Below are positions 1 through 8,813 of a stretch of 64,000 nucleotides of DNA, piece by piece (within the stretch, counting starts at the first letter, position 1; each line of letters opens with the position of its first letter). The notes below the pieces were generated by a model that saw only the letters and a program-made list of their open reading frames with translations, was not told the origin of the DNA and did no database searches. The translations under genes were made by a program, and so were the position numbers. The DNA is from CAVSJJ01 sp963728395. Its GTDB lineage: Bacteria; Actinomycetota; Actinomycetes; Actinomycetales; Dermatophilaceae. The stretch spans positions 124,001 to 188,000 of the forward strand of contig CAVSJJ010000009.1 in NCBI GenBank assembly GCA_963728395.1, in the 5' to 3' direction.

Positions 1-347
1 GCGCTGCCGTTGGCGTTGTCGATCTTGTACTGGTCGGAGGAGAGCCCGGCCGCCTCGAACGCCTTCTTCAGATAGGGCGCGTCGTACTGGACGTAGCGGG
101 TCGAGGTCGTCGTGTCGGGCAGGAGGACCCCGACCATGCCCTTGCCCTGCTTGGCGAGGTCCGTCAGCTGCTTCATGACCGAGAAGTCGGACGTGAACGA
201 CCCGGCGTCCACCTGGGGCACGTTCGCCGACGACGTCCCGGACGACGTCGAGCCCCCTGTCCCGCTGCTCGACGTTCCGCAGGCGGCCAGGGCGGTTCCT
301 GCTACCGCAACGACGGCCAGTGTCTGTATGGTCCGGCGTGCTGCCAT
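1..347 (-). CDS. sugar ABC transporter substrate-binding lipoprotein (partial)
   Basis: This is the N-terminal 115 residues of an exported solute-binding protein; the rest lies beyond the left edge. It starts at an ATG preceded by GAAAGGA. The leader has arginines followed by a hydrophobic stretch and a lipobox ending AL-AAC, then a Ser/Thr/Gly linker, as in lipoproteins anchored outside the actinobacterial membrane. The mature part contains GMVGVLLPDTTTSTRY and a following YDAPYLKKAFEAAG, which resembles the xylose/ribose-type periplasmic binding protein fold (XylF-like). It is divergent from the sugar symporter at 586, with 238 bases between them likely holding both promoters. The sugar is not determinable. 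Confidence 0.8.
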   Translation of the reverse strand, partial: MAARRTIQTLAVVAVAGTALAACGTSSSGTGGSTSSGTSSANVPQVDAGSFTSDFSVMKQLTDLAKQGKGMVGVLLPDTTTSTRYVQYDAPYLKKAFEAAGLSSDQYKIDNANGS

Positions 348-585
348 GACTCGGGTGTCCTTTCGTCCGGGGTAGACGCGTACCAGCGCCCGTACCCGCA
401 CGGTGACGTCTCACAAGTCCGACCAGGCAATCTGTCCTGATTTCTTCGCAACATCGCCACGGAACGGCAAGGCCGGCGCCCCCCGATCGTCACGAGATCG
501 TCACACTGTGCTGGAACGGGACGAGGGTCTAGCCTCACCCGCATCGGGCCGGCCCGGGCGAGGGATCGGCGGTGGAGGGGGAGTG

Positions 586-2025
586 ATGAGCGAGACGATG
601 GCCGCGGTGCCGGAGCCCGTCCCGGCCGGGGCGACGCGGACCGCCGAGTTCACCCGCAACCGGTGGACTTTCGGGGTGGGGACCCTCGGTCGCGACATGG
701 TCTACGCGCTCGTCTCGCTCTACCTCGTCTACTACCTCACCGACATCGTCGACGTCCCGGACGGCACCATGTGGTGGGTCACCGGGCTACTCCTCGCGAT
801 CCGCCTCGTCGACGCCCTCCTCGACCCCGTCATGGGAGCCGTCGTCGACAGCACCCGGAGCCGCTGGGGCCAGTTCAAGCCGTGGCTCGTCGTCGGAGGA
901 CTGAGCTCGGCCCTGTTCACCGTGGTCCTCTTCACCGACTCCGGCCTGAGCGGCGGACCGTTCGTCGTCGTCTTCGCGGTCCTCAACCTGTTGTGGGGGA
1001 TCACCTGGACCGCCCACGACATCCCGTACTGGTCGCAGCTGCCCGCCCTCTCGCTCGACCCCACGGAGCGCGAGGGCCTCGGTTCGCTCGCCAAGATCTT
1101 CGCGAGCATCGGCCAGTTCGCCGTCGTCGCCGGGATCCTGCCCGTCACCAAGGCCCTCACCGCGGCGACGGGCAGCGCCACGCGGGCGTTCCAGCTGGCC
1201 GCGGTCATCGCCGTCGTCGTCATGCTGCTCGGCATGGCGGTCACGGTCCTGTTCGTCCGCGAGCCGCGGGGCGTCGACCTCAGCGGGGCGCACACCGGCC
1301 TGCGGGAGCTGGCCAGGGCGCTGTTCCGCAACGACCAGCTGCTGTGGGCGGCCACGGCCTACCTGCTCTTCATGGTCGGCTACGGCACGACGGGTGCCTT
1401 CGGCCTCTACTTCTTCAAGTACGTCTACGGCAACGAGGACGTCTTCCCGCTCTTCGCCGTCTTCGTCGGGGTGGGCCAGCTCGCGGGGTTCGCGCTCTTC
1501 CCCGCCTTCAGCAGGCGCTGGCGCCGCGGGCGGCTCTACACGATCGCCACCGTCGTGGCGCTCGCGGCCTACGCGCTGTTCATCGTCGCGCCGATGAACC
1601 TCCTCGTGCTCGGCATCGCCGCCTTCGCGCTCTTCCTCGCGGCCGCAGTCATCCAGCTGCTGATGATCGTCTTCCAGGCCGACACGATCGAGTACGGGCA
1701 GGTCAGGCTCGGCCAGCGCAACAACGCCGTGACCTTCGCCCTGCAGCCGTTCATCAACAAGACCTCCGGCGCGATGAACACCGCCATCGTCGGCGCCGCG
1801 GCCATCCTGTCCGGCATCAACGACGCCTCCGGTCCGCAGGACATGACGGCGGGCGGCGTCGCCGTCGTCAAGGTCGCGATGATGGTCCTCCCGGCCGCCT
1901 GCATCGTCCTCGGCTACCTCGTCTGGCGGCGCTTCTTCGTCATCGACGAGGCGATGCACGCCCGGCTCGTCGCCGAGCTGGAGGCGCGCGGCGCACTCGA
2001 CGAGGGTCTCGCCGCCGCGGGCTAG
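586..2025 (+). CDS. MFS transporter of the GPH (glycoside-pentoside-hexuronide) type
   Basis: A 479-residue polytopic membrane protein, probably a sugar:cation symporter. The start is the ATG at 586 because GGAGGGGGAG stands directly upstream; an open frame extends further left but looks non-coding. The N-terminal half carries LLDPVMGAVVDSTRSRWG followed by FKPW, the GPH/MelB-family signature (aspartate in helix 2 and the R-W-G-x-F-x-P-W loop). About twelve hydrophobic segments follow, and the C-terminal half has the family's GQRNNAVTFALQ-type helix. Length fits the family. It lies divergent from a sugar-binding lipoprotein and its stop overlaps the convergent ogt gene by 4 nt. Substrate unknown. 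Confidence 0.85.
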   Translation: MSETMAAVPEPVPAGATRTAEFTRNRWTFGVGTLGRDMVYALVSLYLVYYLTDIVDVPDGTMWWVTGLLLAIRLVDALLDPVMGAVVDSTRSRWGQFKPWLVVGGLSSALFTVVLFTDSGLSGGPFVVVFAVLNLLWGITWTAHDIPYWSQLPALSLDPTEREGLGSLAKIFASIGQFAVVAGILPVTKALTAATGSATRAFQLAAVIAVVVMLLGMAVTVLFVREPRGVDLSGAHTGLRELARALFRNDQLLWAATAYLLFMVGYGTTGAFGLYFFKYVYGNEDVFPLFAVFVGVGQLAGFALFPAFSRRWRRGRLYTIATVVALAAYALFIVAPMNLLVLGIAAFALFLAAAVIQLLMIVFQADTIEYGQVRLGQRNNAVTFALQPFINKTSGAMNTAIVGAAAILSGINDASGPQDMTAGGVAVVKVAMMVLPAACIVLGYLVWRRFFVIDEAMHARLVAELEARGALDEGLAAAG

Positions 2026-2603
2026 GCCCGTCGCTGCTCGAGCGCGAGGAGGAGGGCCTTCGCGGCCGGTCCCCCGGCATACCCGCCGACGTCGCCCATC
2101 CGGGCACCGGCCGGCAGCACGCGGTGACAGGGGACGAAGATGCACAACGGGTTGTGCCCGAGCGCGGTCCCGACCGCCCGCGAGGCTCCGGGGTGGTGCG
2201 CGGCGGCGGCGAGCGCGCCGTACGTCGTGCGCCGCCCCACGCCGACGGTCGCCGCCAGTGTCGTCAGCACCTCGCGCTGGAACGGCCCGGCGAGGGCGAG
2301 GTCCGTGGGATGGGTCAGCGCGTCCACCCGGCCGGCGAGGTAAGCCGCGAGCTCGCGCCGGGCCCGGTCGAGCGGGCCAGCGTGGCGCAGCACCCGCGGG
2401 CTGACCCGGTCGGCGAGCCGCTGGAGGACGGCGTCCTCGGCGGCGGCGTCCGCGGCATACGCGCTCGCGACGAGGCTTCCCTCGGCGGTGACCGCGAGGA
2501 GCATCCGGCCGACGGCGGTGTCCTCGAGGACGTAGGAGACGTCGCTCGGCGGCAGGGCCGGAGGGCGGACCGCGGGGGCGAAGGTGGTCAGTGCGTCGGT
2601 CAT
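2022..2603 (-). CDS. ogt: methylated-DNA--[protein]-cysteine S-methyltransferase
   Basis: A 193-residue suicide repair enzyme that transfers alkyl groups from O6-alkylguanine to its own cysteine. The C-terminal domain shows the helix-turn-helix recognition region (RRTTYGALAAA with an arginine finger region nearby) and the active site IFVPCHRVLPAG, with the acceptor Cys inside PCHRV, followed by GGYAGG. The N-terminal domain is the variable Ogt-type half. Its start overlaps the stop of the upstream ECF sigma gene by 4 nt, so the two are almost certainly co-transcribed. Its 3' end overlaps the convergent MFS gene. Confidence 0.92.
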   Translation of the reverse strand: MTDALTTFAPAVRPPALPPSDVSYVLEDTAVGRMLLAVTAEGSLVASAYAADAAAEDAVLQRLADRVSPRVLRHAGPLDRARRELAAYLAGRVDALTHPTDLALAGPFQREVLTTLAATVGVGRRTTYGALAAAAHHPGASRAVGTALGHNPLCIFVPCHRVLPAGARMGDVGGYAGGPAAKALLLALEQRRA

Positions 2604-3082
2604 GGCGCATCCTCCGGGTCGAGACGCAGGGCGGCGAGGGCATCGCTGACGAGCCGGCGGCTCATCGTGGGGCTCGTGCCGAGGGCGTCGGCGATGGCGC
2701 GGTGGTCGAGGTCGGCGACGAAGCGGAGCACGACCGCCTCACGCTGCCGCTCCGGCAGCCCCGCCACCCTGGCCCAGAGGGCGTCGTCGCCCGGTTCGGG
2801 CGGCGACAGGCTCGGCGCCTCGGTGAGGGATGCCGGGTCCTCGTGGGGGACCGCGCGGCGGGCCCGGCCCCGGTGGACGTCCATCGCGCAGCGGTGAGTG
2901 ATGGTGAGCAGCCAGCCGCGCAGGTTCCGGGTGCTGCTGAGCCGGGGGTATGCCGCCAGCGCCTGGGTCCACGCCTGCTGTGCCACGTCGTCCCCGTCGA
3001 CCGGCCCGGCGAGGGCATGGGCGAGTCGGGCGACGTCGCGCCAGTGTGCGTCGACGAGGTGCTGGAAGGGCGGCAGGCTCAC
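2600..3082 (-). CDS. ECF-type RNA polymerase sigma factor
   Basis: A 160-residue sigma-70 family protein with region 2 (DGDDVAQQAWTQALAAYPRL and the RGWLLTITHR segment typical of sigma-2) and region 4 (LPERQREAVVLRFVADL plus a helix-turn-helix, IADALGTSPTMSRRL). There is no sigma-1.1 or long C-terminal extension. It overlaps ogt by 4 nt, which suggests it governs, or is governed with, an alkylation-type response; that is inference. No anti-sigma gene is adjacent. The HTH has SPTMSRR where most ECFs have S-x-G-T-V-K-S-R. Confidence 0.85.
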   Translation of the reverse strand: MSLPPFQHLVDAHWRDVARLAHALAGPVDGDDVAQQAWTQALAAYPRLSSTRNLRGWLLTITHRCAMDVHRGRARRAVPHEDPASLTEAPSLSPPEPGDDALWARVAGLPERQREAVVLRFVADLDHRAIADALGTSPTMSRRLVSDALAALRLDPEDAP

Positions 3083-3212
3083 GATGGGACAACGCTAGGG
3101 CTCGCCCGTCCGTGAGCGGGCGAGCGCCGGACGGGCGAGCCGGGGTCGGGAGTTCACCCGATCGTCGCGGGCCGGTGATCCTCCCGTGAGGATTGTCTGC
3201 GACGATGGTCCG

Positions 3213-4043
3213 GTGAGCGAGTTGCCCCTGTCGCTGGCTCGATCGACCCCCCTCGTCATCGCCCATCGCGGCGCCAGCGCCGTCGAGCCGGAGCACACCC
3301 TCGCGGCCTACCTCCGGGCGGCTCGGGACGGGGCGCACGGCGTCGAGTGCGACGTCCGGCTGACGGCCGACACCCACCTCGTCTGCGTCCACGACCGGCG
3401 GGTCGACCGGACGAGCAACGGGCGTGGCGTCGTCTCCACCCTCGAGCTCGCGCACCTGCAGCGCCTCGACTGGGCGTCGTGGAAGCAGGCGCAGCGCCTC
3501 GACGAGGCGGAGGCGCCGGATGGCGACCCCGAGCGCGGCCGACTGCTGACGCTGCGACGGCTCCTCGACGCGCTCATCACCCAGGAGGGGGAGCCGATCA
3601 CCCTCATCGAGACGAAACACCCCACCCGCTATGGAGGTCTCGTCGAGCGCCAGCTCGTCGAGGTCCTGCGGGAGTACGGACTGGCGAACGGCGACCGACC
3701 GGGGCTGCCGCACGTGCGGGTCATGTCCTTCTCGGCGATCGCGCTCCAGCGGTTCCGGGCCCTCGCACCGCAGGTTCCGCTCGTCTATCTCGTCGAACGC
3801 GGCACCCCGGCCCTCACCTGGGACGGGTCCCTCCCCAAGGGCGTGCATGCCGTCGGGCTCGACATGAAGATCGTCCGCCGCAACGCGAAGGCCGTTCGGG
3901 CACAACATCGCCGGGGCCACCAGGTCTATGTGTGGACGGTCGACACGAAGGAGGACATCGAGCGCTGCCTCGACCTGGACGTGGACGTCATCATCACCAA
4001 CCATCCGGCGGATGTTCTCGACCTGGTGTCCGAACGCGCGTGA
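3213..4043 (+). CDS. glycerophosphodiester phosphodiesterase
   Basis: A 276-residue TIM-barrel enzyme of the GDPD family, hydrolysing glycerophosphodiesters to glycerol-3-phosphate and an alcohol. The N-terminus has the metal and catalytic signature VIAHRGASAVEPEHT, then GVECDVRLTAD and VHDRRVDRTSNG with the second catalytic His; the C-terminus has VYVWTVDTKEDI and the D-x-I-I-T-N-H-P motif. I chose the GTG at 3213; an in-frame GTG at 3186 would add nine residues unlike the family. No signal peptide is present, so it is cytoplasmic. It may feed glycerol-3-phosphate to lipid or carbon metabolism. Confidence 0.92.
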   Translation: MSELPLSLARSTPLVIAHRGASAVEPEHTLAAYLRAARDGAHGVECDVRLTADTHLVCVHDRRVDRTSNGRGVVSTLELAHLQRLDWASWKQAQRLDEAEAPDGDPERGRLLTLRRLLDALITQEGEPITLIETKHPTRYGGLVERQLVEVLREYGLANGDRPGLPHVRVMSFSAIALQRFRALAPQVPLVYLVERGTPALTWDGSLPKGVHAVGLDMKIVRRNAKAVRAQHRRGHQVYVWTVDTKEDIERCLDLDVDVIITNHPADVLDLVSERA

Positions 4044-4062
4044 TTCGTTACCATTCTGCGTG

Positions 4063-4578
4063 GTGAGCGCCCCAAGACAGACCACAGCAGAACCGGTCCC
4101 CACGGTGGGGACCGGGCGAGTGGTGCTGTCCGATGGTGAGCCCATCGACATCAGCGGAGTCGCCGGCGACGGCTCGGGTCAGCTGATCCGGGCCCCGTGG
4201 TCGGCGGCCTCGGTCGCCCAGGTTCGGCACGCCCTCGTCCTCGACCTCGAGGCTCGCCAGCTGCCCGAGCAGCTCGTCGACGAGGCCGAGATCGTCGTCT
4301 CGGAGCTCGTCGCCAATGCCGTCCGCCACGCGACGCCGCTGCCCGACGGGACGATGCGCGTCAAGTGGAAGGTCCGCGGGACGATCGTCGAGATCGACGT
4401 CACCGACGGTGGCGGCGCGACGTCGCCGCGGCCGGCCCCGCGCACCGTGTGGTCGGCAACGGGACGTGGCCTGCGCATCGTCCGCTCCCTCGCCCACGAG
4501 TGGGGCGTGCTCGAGGACCGCGGTGCCGTCACCGTATGGGCCTCCCTCGGCGGTCCGACCCGGCGCCGCGCCACCTGA
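4063..4578 (+). CDS. ATP-binding protein, anti-sigma factor kinase-like (HATPase_c_2)
   Basis: A 171-residue soluble protein with a GHKL ATPase fold similar to RsbW/SpoIIAB and to the many stand-alone ATP-binding regulators of actinobacteria. The N box is visible as EIVVSELVANAVRHA, followed by IVEIDVTDGGGA (G1-like) and a glycine-rich ATGRGLRIVRSLAHEWG (G2). The N-terminal 40 residues are variable. GTGs at 4060 and 4063 are equally possible starts. No antagonist or sigma gene lies next to it, so its partner is unknown. Confidence 0.78.
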   Translation: MSAPRQTTAEPVPTVGTGRVVLSDGEPIDISGVAGDGSGQLIRAPWSAASVAQVRHALVLDLEARQLPEQLVDEAEIVVSELVANAVRHATPLPDGTMRVKWKVRGTIVEIDVTDGGGATSPRPAPRTVWSATGRGLRIVRSLAHEWGVLEDRGAVTVWASLGGPTRRRAT

Positions 4579-4631
4579 GCGGGCTCCCGCGGCGCGCCCC
4601 GCCGCATCCGCCGCCCGTTAGGGTGGGCGCC

Positions 4632-5525
4632 ATGGGTAAGGCCTCTCGCCGCCGTCGCTCCGCGGACGGCCGGACCGCTGCCAGGGGCACGCGCCCCGAG
4701 CCGGTCCGCTTCGACCCCCGTCCGTTCGCCGGCCTCCCGGGTGAGACCGAGTGGGTCGCCATCCGCGAGATCCTCCCGGCGGCGACCGCGACGCTCACCC
4801 TCGTCGGCCCCGCCGCCCCCGAGAAGGGCACCCAGGTCACCCTCACGACCGTCCTGCCGCTCGCCTGGCCGGGGCTGCACCGCAACGACGGCAGCCTGCT
4901 GGTCGCCACCCAGTCCGGTGGCTCCTCCGGGGACGCCTCCCGGGACATCGCCGCCCAGATCCTCGCGACGACCGAGCTCGAGGCGGGCACCCCCCTCGTC
5001 ACGGTTGCGCCGCCGACCGTCGAGACGCCCCGGCTCCAGGACCTCATCGACACCTCGGCGCCGATCGAGGTCGTCCTCCACGAGGGCTTCGACTTCTGGG
5101 TCGAGGGCCAGGAGCTCGACGAGGAGGGCCAGGAGTCGCTCGAGCGGGCCAACGACGCCGTCGTCCCGACCGTGCGGCTGGCGGCGCTGCCGTCGGCGTA
5201 CTGGGTGCGGATCGGTGACCGCACCCACGTCCGGCTCGTCCTGCCCGACGACGAGGACGCCGCCACCGACGCGCTGGCCCGCCTCCACGCCGCCGGGGAC
5301 GACGCGCTCGGGGACGGGACCCGTCTGCTCGGCGCCTTCCGCAGCTGCGGCCTGCTCGTCCCGGTGTGGGACCTCGACCCGGAGCTGGGGGCCGAGGACT
5401 ACGAGGAGCCCCTCGCCGCCTGGGGCACCCGGTATGCCGCCGCCCTCGCCTCCGACTCGCCACTCACCGCCGACGAGCGGCGGGCCCGCGCCGGCCTGCT
5501 GAGCCGCCAGGTCACGCTCCGCTGA
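4632..5525 (+). CDS. DUF5926 family protein
   Basis: A 297-residue cytoplasmic protein of the actinobacterial DUF5926 family; function unknown. It starts MGKASRRRRSADGRTAARG, a basic tail typical of the family, followed by RPFAGLPGETEWVAIREILPAA and a long acidic alpha/beta domain. No catalytic motif was recognised. It begins 53 bases after the ATP-binding protein and ends 8 bases before the glycosyltransferase, so it may be in an operon with the latter. Confidence 0.8.
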   Translation: MGKASRRRRSADGRTAARGTRPEPVRFDPRPFAGLPGETEWVAIREILPAATATLTLVGPAAPEKGTQVTLTTVLPLAWPGLHRNDGSLLVATQSGGSSGDASRDIAAQILATTELEAGTPLVTVAPPTVETPRLQDLIDTSAPIEVVLHEGFDFWVEGQELDEEGQESLERANDAVVPTVRLAALPSAYWVRIGDRTHVRLVLPDDEDAATDALARLHAAGDDALGDGTRLLGAFRSCGLLVPVWDLDPELGAEDYEEPLAAWGTRYAAALASDSPLTADERRARAGLLSRQVTLR

Positions 5526-5533
5526 GGTCCGCG

Positions 5534-6268
5534 ATGCCCGAGGAACCCACCACACCGACTCCCCATCCCGGGGTCGCCGCGGTCGTGCCCTGCAAGGACG
5601 AGGCAGACCGGATCGCCGCGACCATCGCGGCCGTGCGCGCCCTGCCCGAGGTGGGCCTCGTCGTCGTCGTCGACGACGGCAGCACCGACGACACCGCCGC
5701 CGTGGCCGAGCGGGCCGGCGCCCTCGTCGTCCGTCACCCCCGCAACCGCGGGAAGGCCGCGGCCCTGCAGACCGGCGTCGGCCGGGTCCGCTCCGAGGAG
5801 GCCCGCGCCGGGCATCCAGCGCGGCACCTGCTCTTCGTCGACGGTGACCTGCAGGAGACGGCCGCCAACCTCTCCGTCCTCCTCGCCCCGGTCGCCGCGG
5901 GCGAGGCCGACATGACGATCGCGACCCTGCCGCCCCAGGCGAGCGCCGGGGGCGGTCACGGCTTCGTCGTCCGGCTGGCCCGGGAGGGCATCACCCGGCT
6001 CACCGGCTTCACGCCCGCGCAGCCGCTGTCCGGGATGCGCTGCCTCACCGCCGAGGCGTATGCCGTGGCCTCGCCGCTCGCTCGCGGCTGGGGGGTCGAG
6101 GTCGGGCTGACCACCGACGTCCTCACCGCCGGGCTCCGGGTGCTCGAGGTCCCCTGCGAGCTGCAGCACCGGGTCAGTGGGACCGACGTGCGCAGCCAGT
6201 TGCACCGGGCGGCGCAGTACCGCGACGTGTGGCTGGCCCTCACCGCCCGGCGCCTGCGCCGGCGCTGA
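5534..6268 (+). CDS. glycosyltransferase family 2
   Basis: A 244-residue GT-A fold transferase, similar to polyprenyl-phosphate sugar synthases. Seen are VAAVVPCKDEADRIAATI (nucleotide-sugar site), VVVVDDGSTDDTAAVA (the DDGS motif), and RHPRNRGKAAALQTG, then LFVDGDLQE with the metal-binding DxD-like aspartates. There are no clear C-terminal membrane helices. It is convergent with a large membrane protein ending at 6327, so any link between the two is by proximity only. Donor and acceptor are unknown. Confidence 0.85.
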   Translation: MPEEPTTPTPHPGVAAVVPCKDEADRIAATIAAVRALPEVGLVVVVDDGSTDDTAAVAERAGALVVRHPRNRGKAAALQTGVGRVRSEEARAGHPARHLLFVDGDLQETAANLSVLLAPVAAGEADMTIATLPPQASAGGGHGFVVRLAREGITRLTGFTPAQPLSGMRCLTAEAYAVASPLARGWGVEVGLTTDVLTAGLRVLEVPCELQHRVSGTDVRSQLHRAAQYRDVWLALTARRLRRR

Positions 6269-6326
6269 TGCGAGCGGGGCCTGGCCCGGCATACCGGCTG
6301 GTGGAGGCGGAGCGCGCGGGCGTCGG

Positions 6327-8615
6327 TCAGCGGCGTCGGCGGGTCGACCGGGTCGGCGCGGTGGCCCGCGCCTCGTCCTCGAGGATCCGCACCGCCACCG
6401 ACACGATGAGCGGGACGCCGACCGTCGCGGCGACCGCGGGGATCGCCACCCCCGAGTCGTTGATGGCGAAGCCGATCGTGACGGTGACGAGGAGCGCGAC
6501 GAGCCCCGGGCGCAGGGTGGGGACCGCCTCGAACGAGCCGTGGAGGGACCGTGAGCCCCACGACGTCGGCCGGGCGAGGACGTAGAACACGAAGATGAGC
6601 GCCGCGGGCACGAGCAGGGTGAGCGGCATGTTGCTGTGGAGGATCGCGAAGTTCTGCTCCGCCTTGCGGATGATGATGTCCGAGGCGTTGCCGTCGAGGA
6701 TGGCCTGGATGAAGGCGCCGAGGTGGGTGCGCTGCTGCGGGGGGCGCAGCCAGTCGACGACGGCGATGGTGAGGAAGACCAGGACCGAGCCGAGGGCGAT
6801 GAGCAGCCCGCGTCGGATCGTCATCCGGATCCCGAGGACGGCGAGGACGAAGTAGGCGAGGCCCGGCACGAGGGCGGGCGGCCCGCCCCCGTCGGCCCCC
6901 CAGAACGGCGCCCCGTCGACCACGACGGCGGCGCCGCCGATGATGATGACGATGGCCGCCGCCCGGGCCCGGCTCTGCCGGACGACGAGGGAGGACAGGC
7001 CCATGGCGAGGAAGATCGCCGAGGTGGCGAAGAGGGCGAAGGTCACGTTGCCCATGCCGTAGAAGCGGCCGGCGATGACCGGTTGGAGTCCCATGAGCGA
7101 GGAGAGCTGGAGCCGTGAGCCGGTCATGACGTCGACGGCGAGGACGCTCATCGTCACGCCCGAGACGACGATGAGCGGCCCGATCGGCGACGAGGACCAG
7201 GGTCCGGACAGGGCGACGCTCGAGATGAGGACGACGAACAGGCCCACCGAGGCGACGACCGAGATCATCGGGATGGGGAAGCGCCACCACGGGATGAGGT
7301 TGGCGAGGAAGGTCGATGCGGGCACGGTCGCCGCGCCGATGGCGACGCGGCGCACCCAGACCAGGGCGTTGATCCGGGAGTACTGGGTGCCGATCCGGCC
7401 CTTCCAGACGAGCAGCACGTAGAGGTAGATGAGCAGCTGCCCGTAGGCGAAGACCATGAAGAAGGGCGGCACGAGGGCGTGGACCTCGTGGCTCGCCTGG
7501 TCGTAGTCGACGAGCGCCTTCAGCCGGGCGCGGGCCCGGTCCTCGGAGTTGTCCGGGTCGTGGCCGGACTGCAGCGTGGCGCCGCCCAGGGACGGCGGCA
7601 CGGGGATGTGGACGAGGCTGAGGGTCGTGACGGTGAGGTCCTCGGCCTGGACCAAGCCCGGCTGGCGGGTCGAGGGGGAGTACAGCTGGCCCGGGCCGAA
7701 GTCGGGACCCCGCGCGACGACGAGCCGCAACCGCTCGCTCACCCCGGCGTCGGAGAGGCTGGCGACGATGAAGTCGGCCCCGTTGGGGGCGGCGTCGATG
7801 ACCTCGCCGATCCGGGCGTCGATCGCCGCGACCTGCTCGGCGCGGCTGCCGCTCGTCGGCTCGCCCTCCGCCAGGTCCCCGGGGTCGCGCAGGGACCCGA
7901 CGTCGACGAGGGCGATGGGGCAGCCGGCGATGTCGCTGAGGAGGGTTCTGGAGTTGTAGTCGGCGTAGTGCTCGATCGTCCCGTCGCTCCGGGCGCCCCC
8001 GACGGCCGCGCCGGGGCCGATGGCCTTGATGCACACGTTGGCCTTCGCCGCGGCGTCGCCGAGGGTGCCGAGGGTGGAGTCGAACCGGGTGGCGTTGGCG
8101 TCGGCGACGTACTTCTGCCACCCGGGGACGACCCCGTCTCTCGGCTCCGGGATCCCCGGGCAGGGCCGGTACTGCGGGTTCGCGGCCACGCCGAACCGCT
8201 CCCCGGCCGCTCGGCTGCCGGCCGAGAGCCCGAGCCATCCGTCGATCGGGCAGGTGTTGGTGTAGACCGACCGGATCGACATGGCCGCCGAGGAGCCGTC
8301 CCGCAGGAGGGTCCATAGGTTCGGGGTGTCCTTCTCGGTGACGTCGGCCCAGCGCAGCCCGCCGGTGCCGATGAGGACGACGGCGCCGGTACCCGGCGCG
8401 TCCCCGGCCGCCGGTGCCTCGGCACCCGGGGCCTCGGCACCCGGGGCCGCCACGCCTGGAGCGTCGGCCCGCGCCGTCGCCGGGTGAGCGCCGGCCCGCG
8501 CCGTCGTCGCGGCACTCGCCTCGGCCCCGCCGCGGGTCATCGCGTAGCCCGGCACGACGACTCCGAGGACCACCGCCAGGGCAGCGAGGATCACGGCGGG
8601 GGCTCGTCGGGTCAC
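6327..8615 (-). CDS. large exported membrane protein with alkaline-phosphatase-like ectodomain
   Basis: A 762-residue protein starting at a GTG. After an N-terminal membrane anchor (residues about 5-25) comes an Ala/Pro/Gly-rich linker with a repeated APGAE unit. An extracytoplasmic domain of about 330 residues follows, with VVLIGTGGLRWADV and then TPNLWTLL and TCPIDGWLGL, which resembles the start of alkaline phosphatase/phosphodiesterase-superfamily domains; the usual metal-binding Asp before GLRW appears to be Gly. The C-terminal 380 residues hold about ten membrane helices. Conserved, uncharacterised proteins of this design occur in actinobacteria. It lies convergent to the GT2 gene. A role in envelope polymer metabolism is a guess. 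Confidence 0.6.
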   Translation of the reverse strand: MTRRAPAVILAALAVVLGVVVPGYAMTRGGAEASAATTARAGAHPATARADAPGVAAPGAEAPGAEAPAAGDAPGTGAVVLIGTGGLRWADVTEKDTPNLWTLLRDGSSAAMSIRSVYTNTCPIDGWLGLSAGSRAAGERFGVAANPQYRPCPGIPEPRDGVVPGWQKYVADANATRFDSTLGTLGDAAAKANVCIKAIGPGAAVGGARSDGTIEHYADYNSRTLLSDIAGCPIALVDVGSLRDPGDLAEGEPTSGSRAEQVAAIDARIGEVIDAAPNGADFIVASLSDAGVSERLRLVVARGPDFGPGQLYSPSTRQPGLVQAEDLTVTTLSLVHIPVPPSLGGATLQSGHDPDNSEDRARARLKALVDYDQASHEVHALVPPFFMVFAYGQLLIYLYVLLVWKGRIGTQYSRINALVWVRRVAIGAATVPASTFLANLIPWWRFPIPMISVVASVGLFVVLISSVALSGPWSSSPIGPLIVVSGVTMSVLAVDVMTGSRLQLSSLMGLQPVIAGRFYGMGNVTFALFATSAIFLAMGLSSLVVRQSRARAAAIVIIIGGAAVVVDGAPFWGADGGGPPALVPGLAYFVLAVLGIRMTIRRGLLIALGSVLVFLTIAVVDWLRPPQQRTHLGAFIQAILDGNASDIIIRKAEQNFAILHSNMPLTLLVPAALIFVFYVLARPTSWGSRSLHGSFEAVPTLRPGLVALLVTVTIGFAINDSGVAIPAVAATVGVPLIVSVAVRILEDEARATAPTRSTRRRR

Positions 8616-8714
8616 GATGACAAGGCTACGGGTATGCCGCGGGTGTCCCGCGCCGGGAGACATGGAGGTCGCGTGGAGACCCCGCGCCCCGCGTCACCCC
8701 CCGCCCCCCGGTCA

Positions 8715-8805
8715 CAACTTTCCCGCCTCAGGCGGGGATCTGGCACTTCACCCGGGAAATGATGTCGGGTGAAGTGCCACATTCCCACTCCAGGCGGGAA
8801 AGTTG
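8715..8805. repeat. nested two-arm inverted repeat, 91 bp
   Basis: Two pairs of perfect 14-bp inverted arms are nested with identical 12-base spacers. The outer pair is CAACTTTCCCGCCT at 8715-8728 with its complement at 8792-8805; the inner pair is TGGCACTTCACCCG at 8741-8754 with its complement at 8766-8779. The centre is 11 bases. It begins 9 bases beyond the stop of the GDT1 gene, on the 3' side in the direction of transcription, and precedes the next minus-strand gene by about 100 bases. There is no U-tract. It could be a terminator or a dispersed intergenic element. Confidence 0.8.
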
Positions 8806-8813
8806 GGTCCTCG

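Noticed and set aside
787..2643. Very long minus-strand open frames opposite the MFS gene
   Set aside because: Arg/Gly/Asp-rich shadow typical of the antisense of GC-rich coding DNA; the sense gene has clear family motifs.
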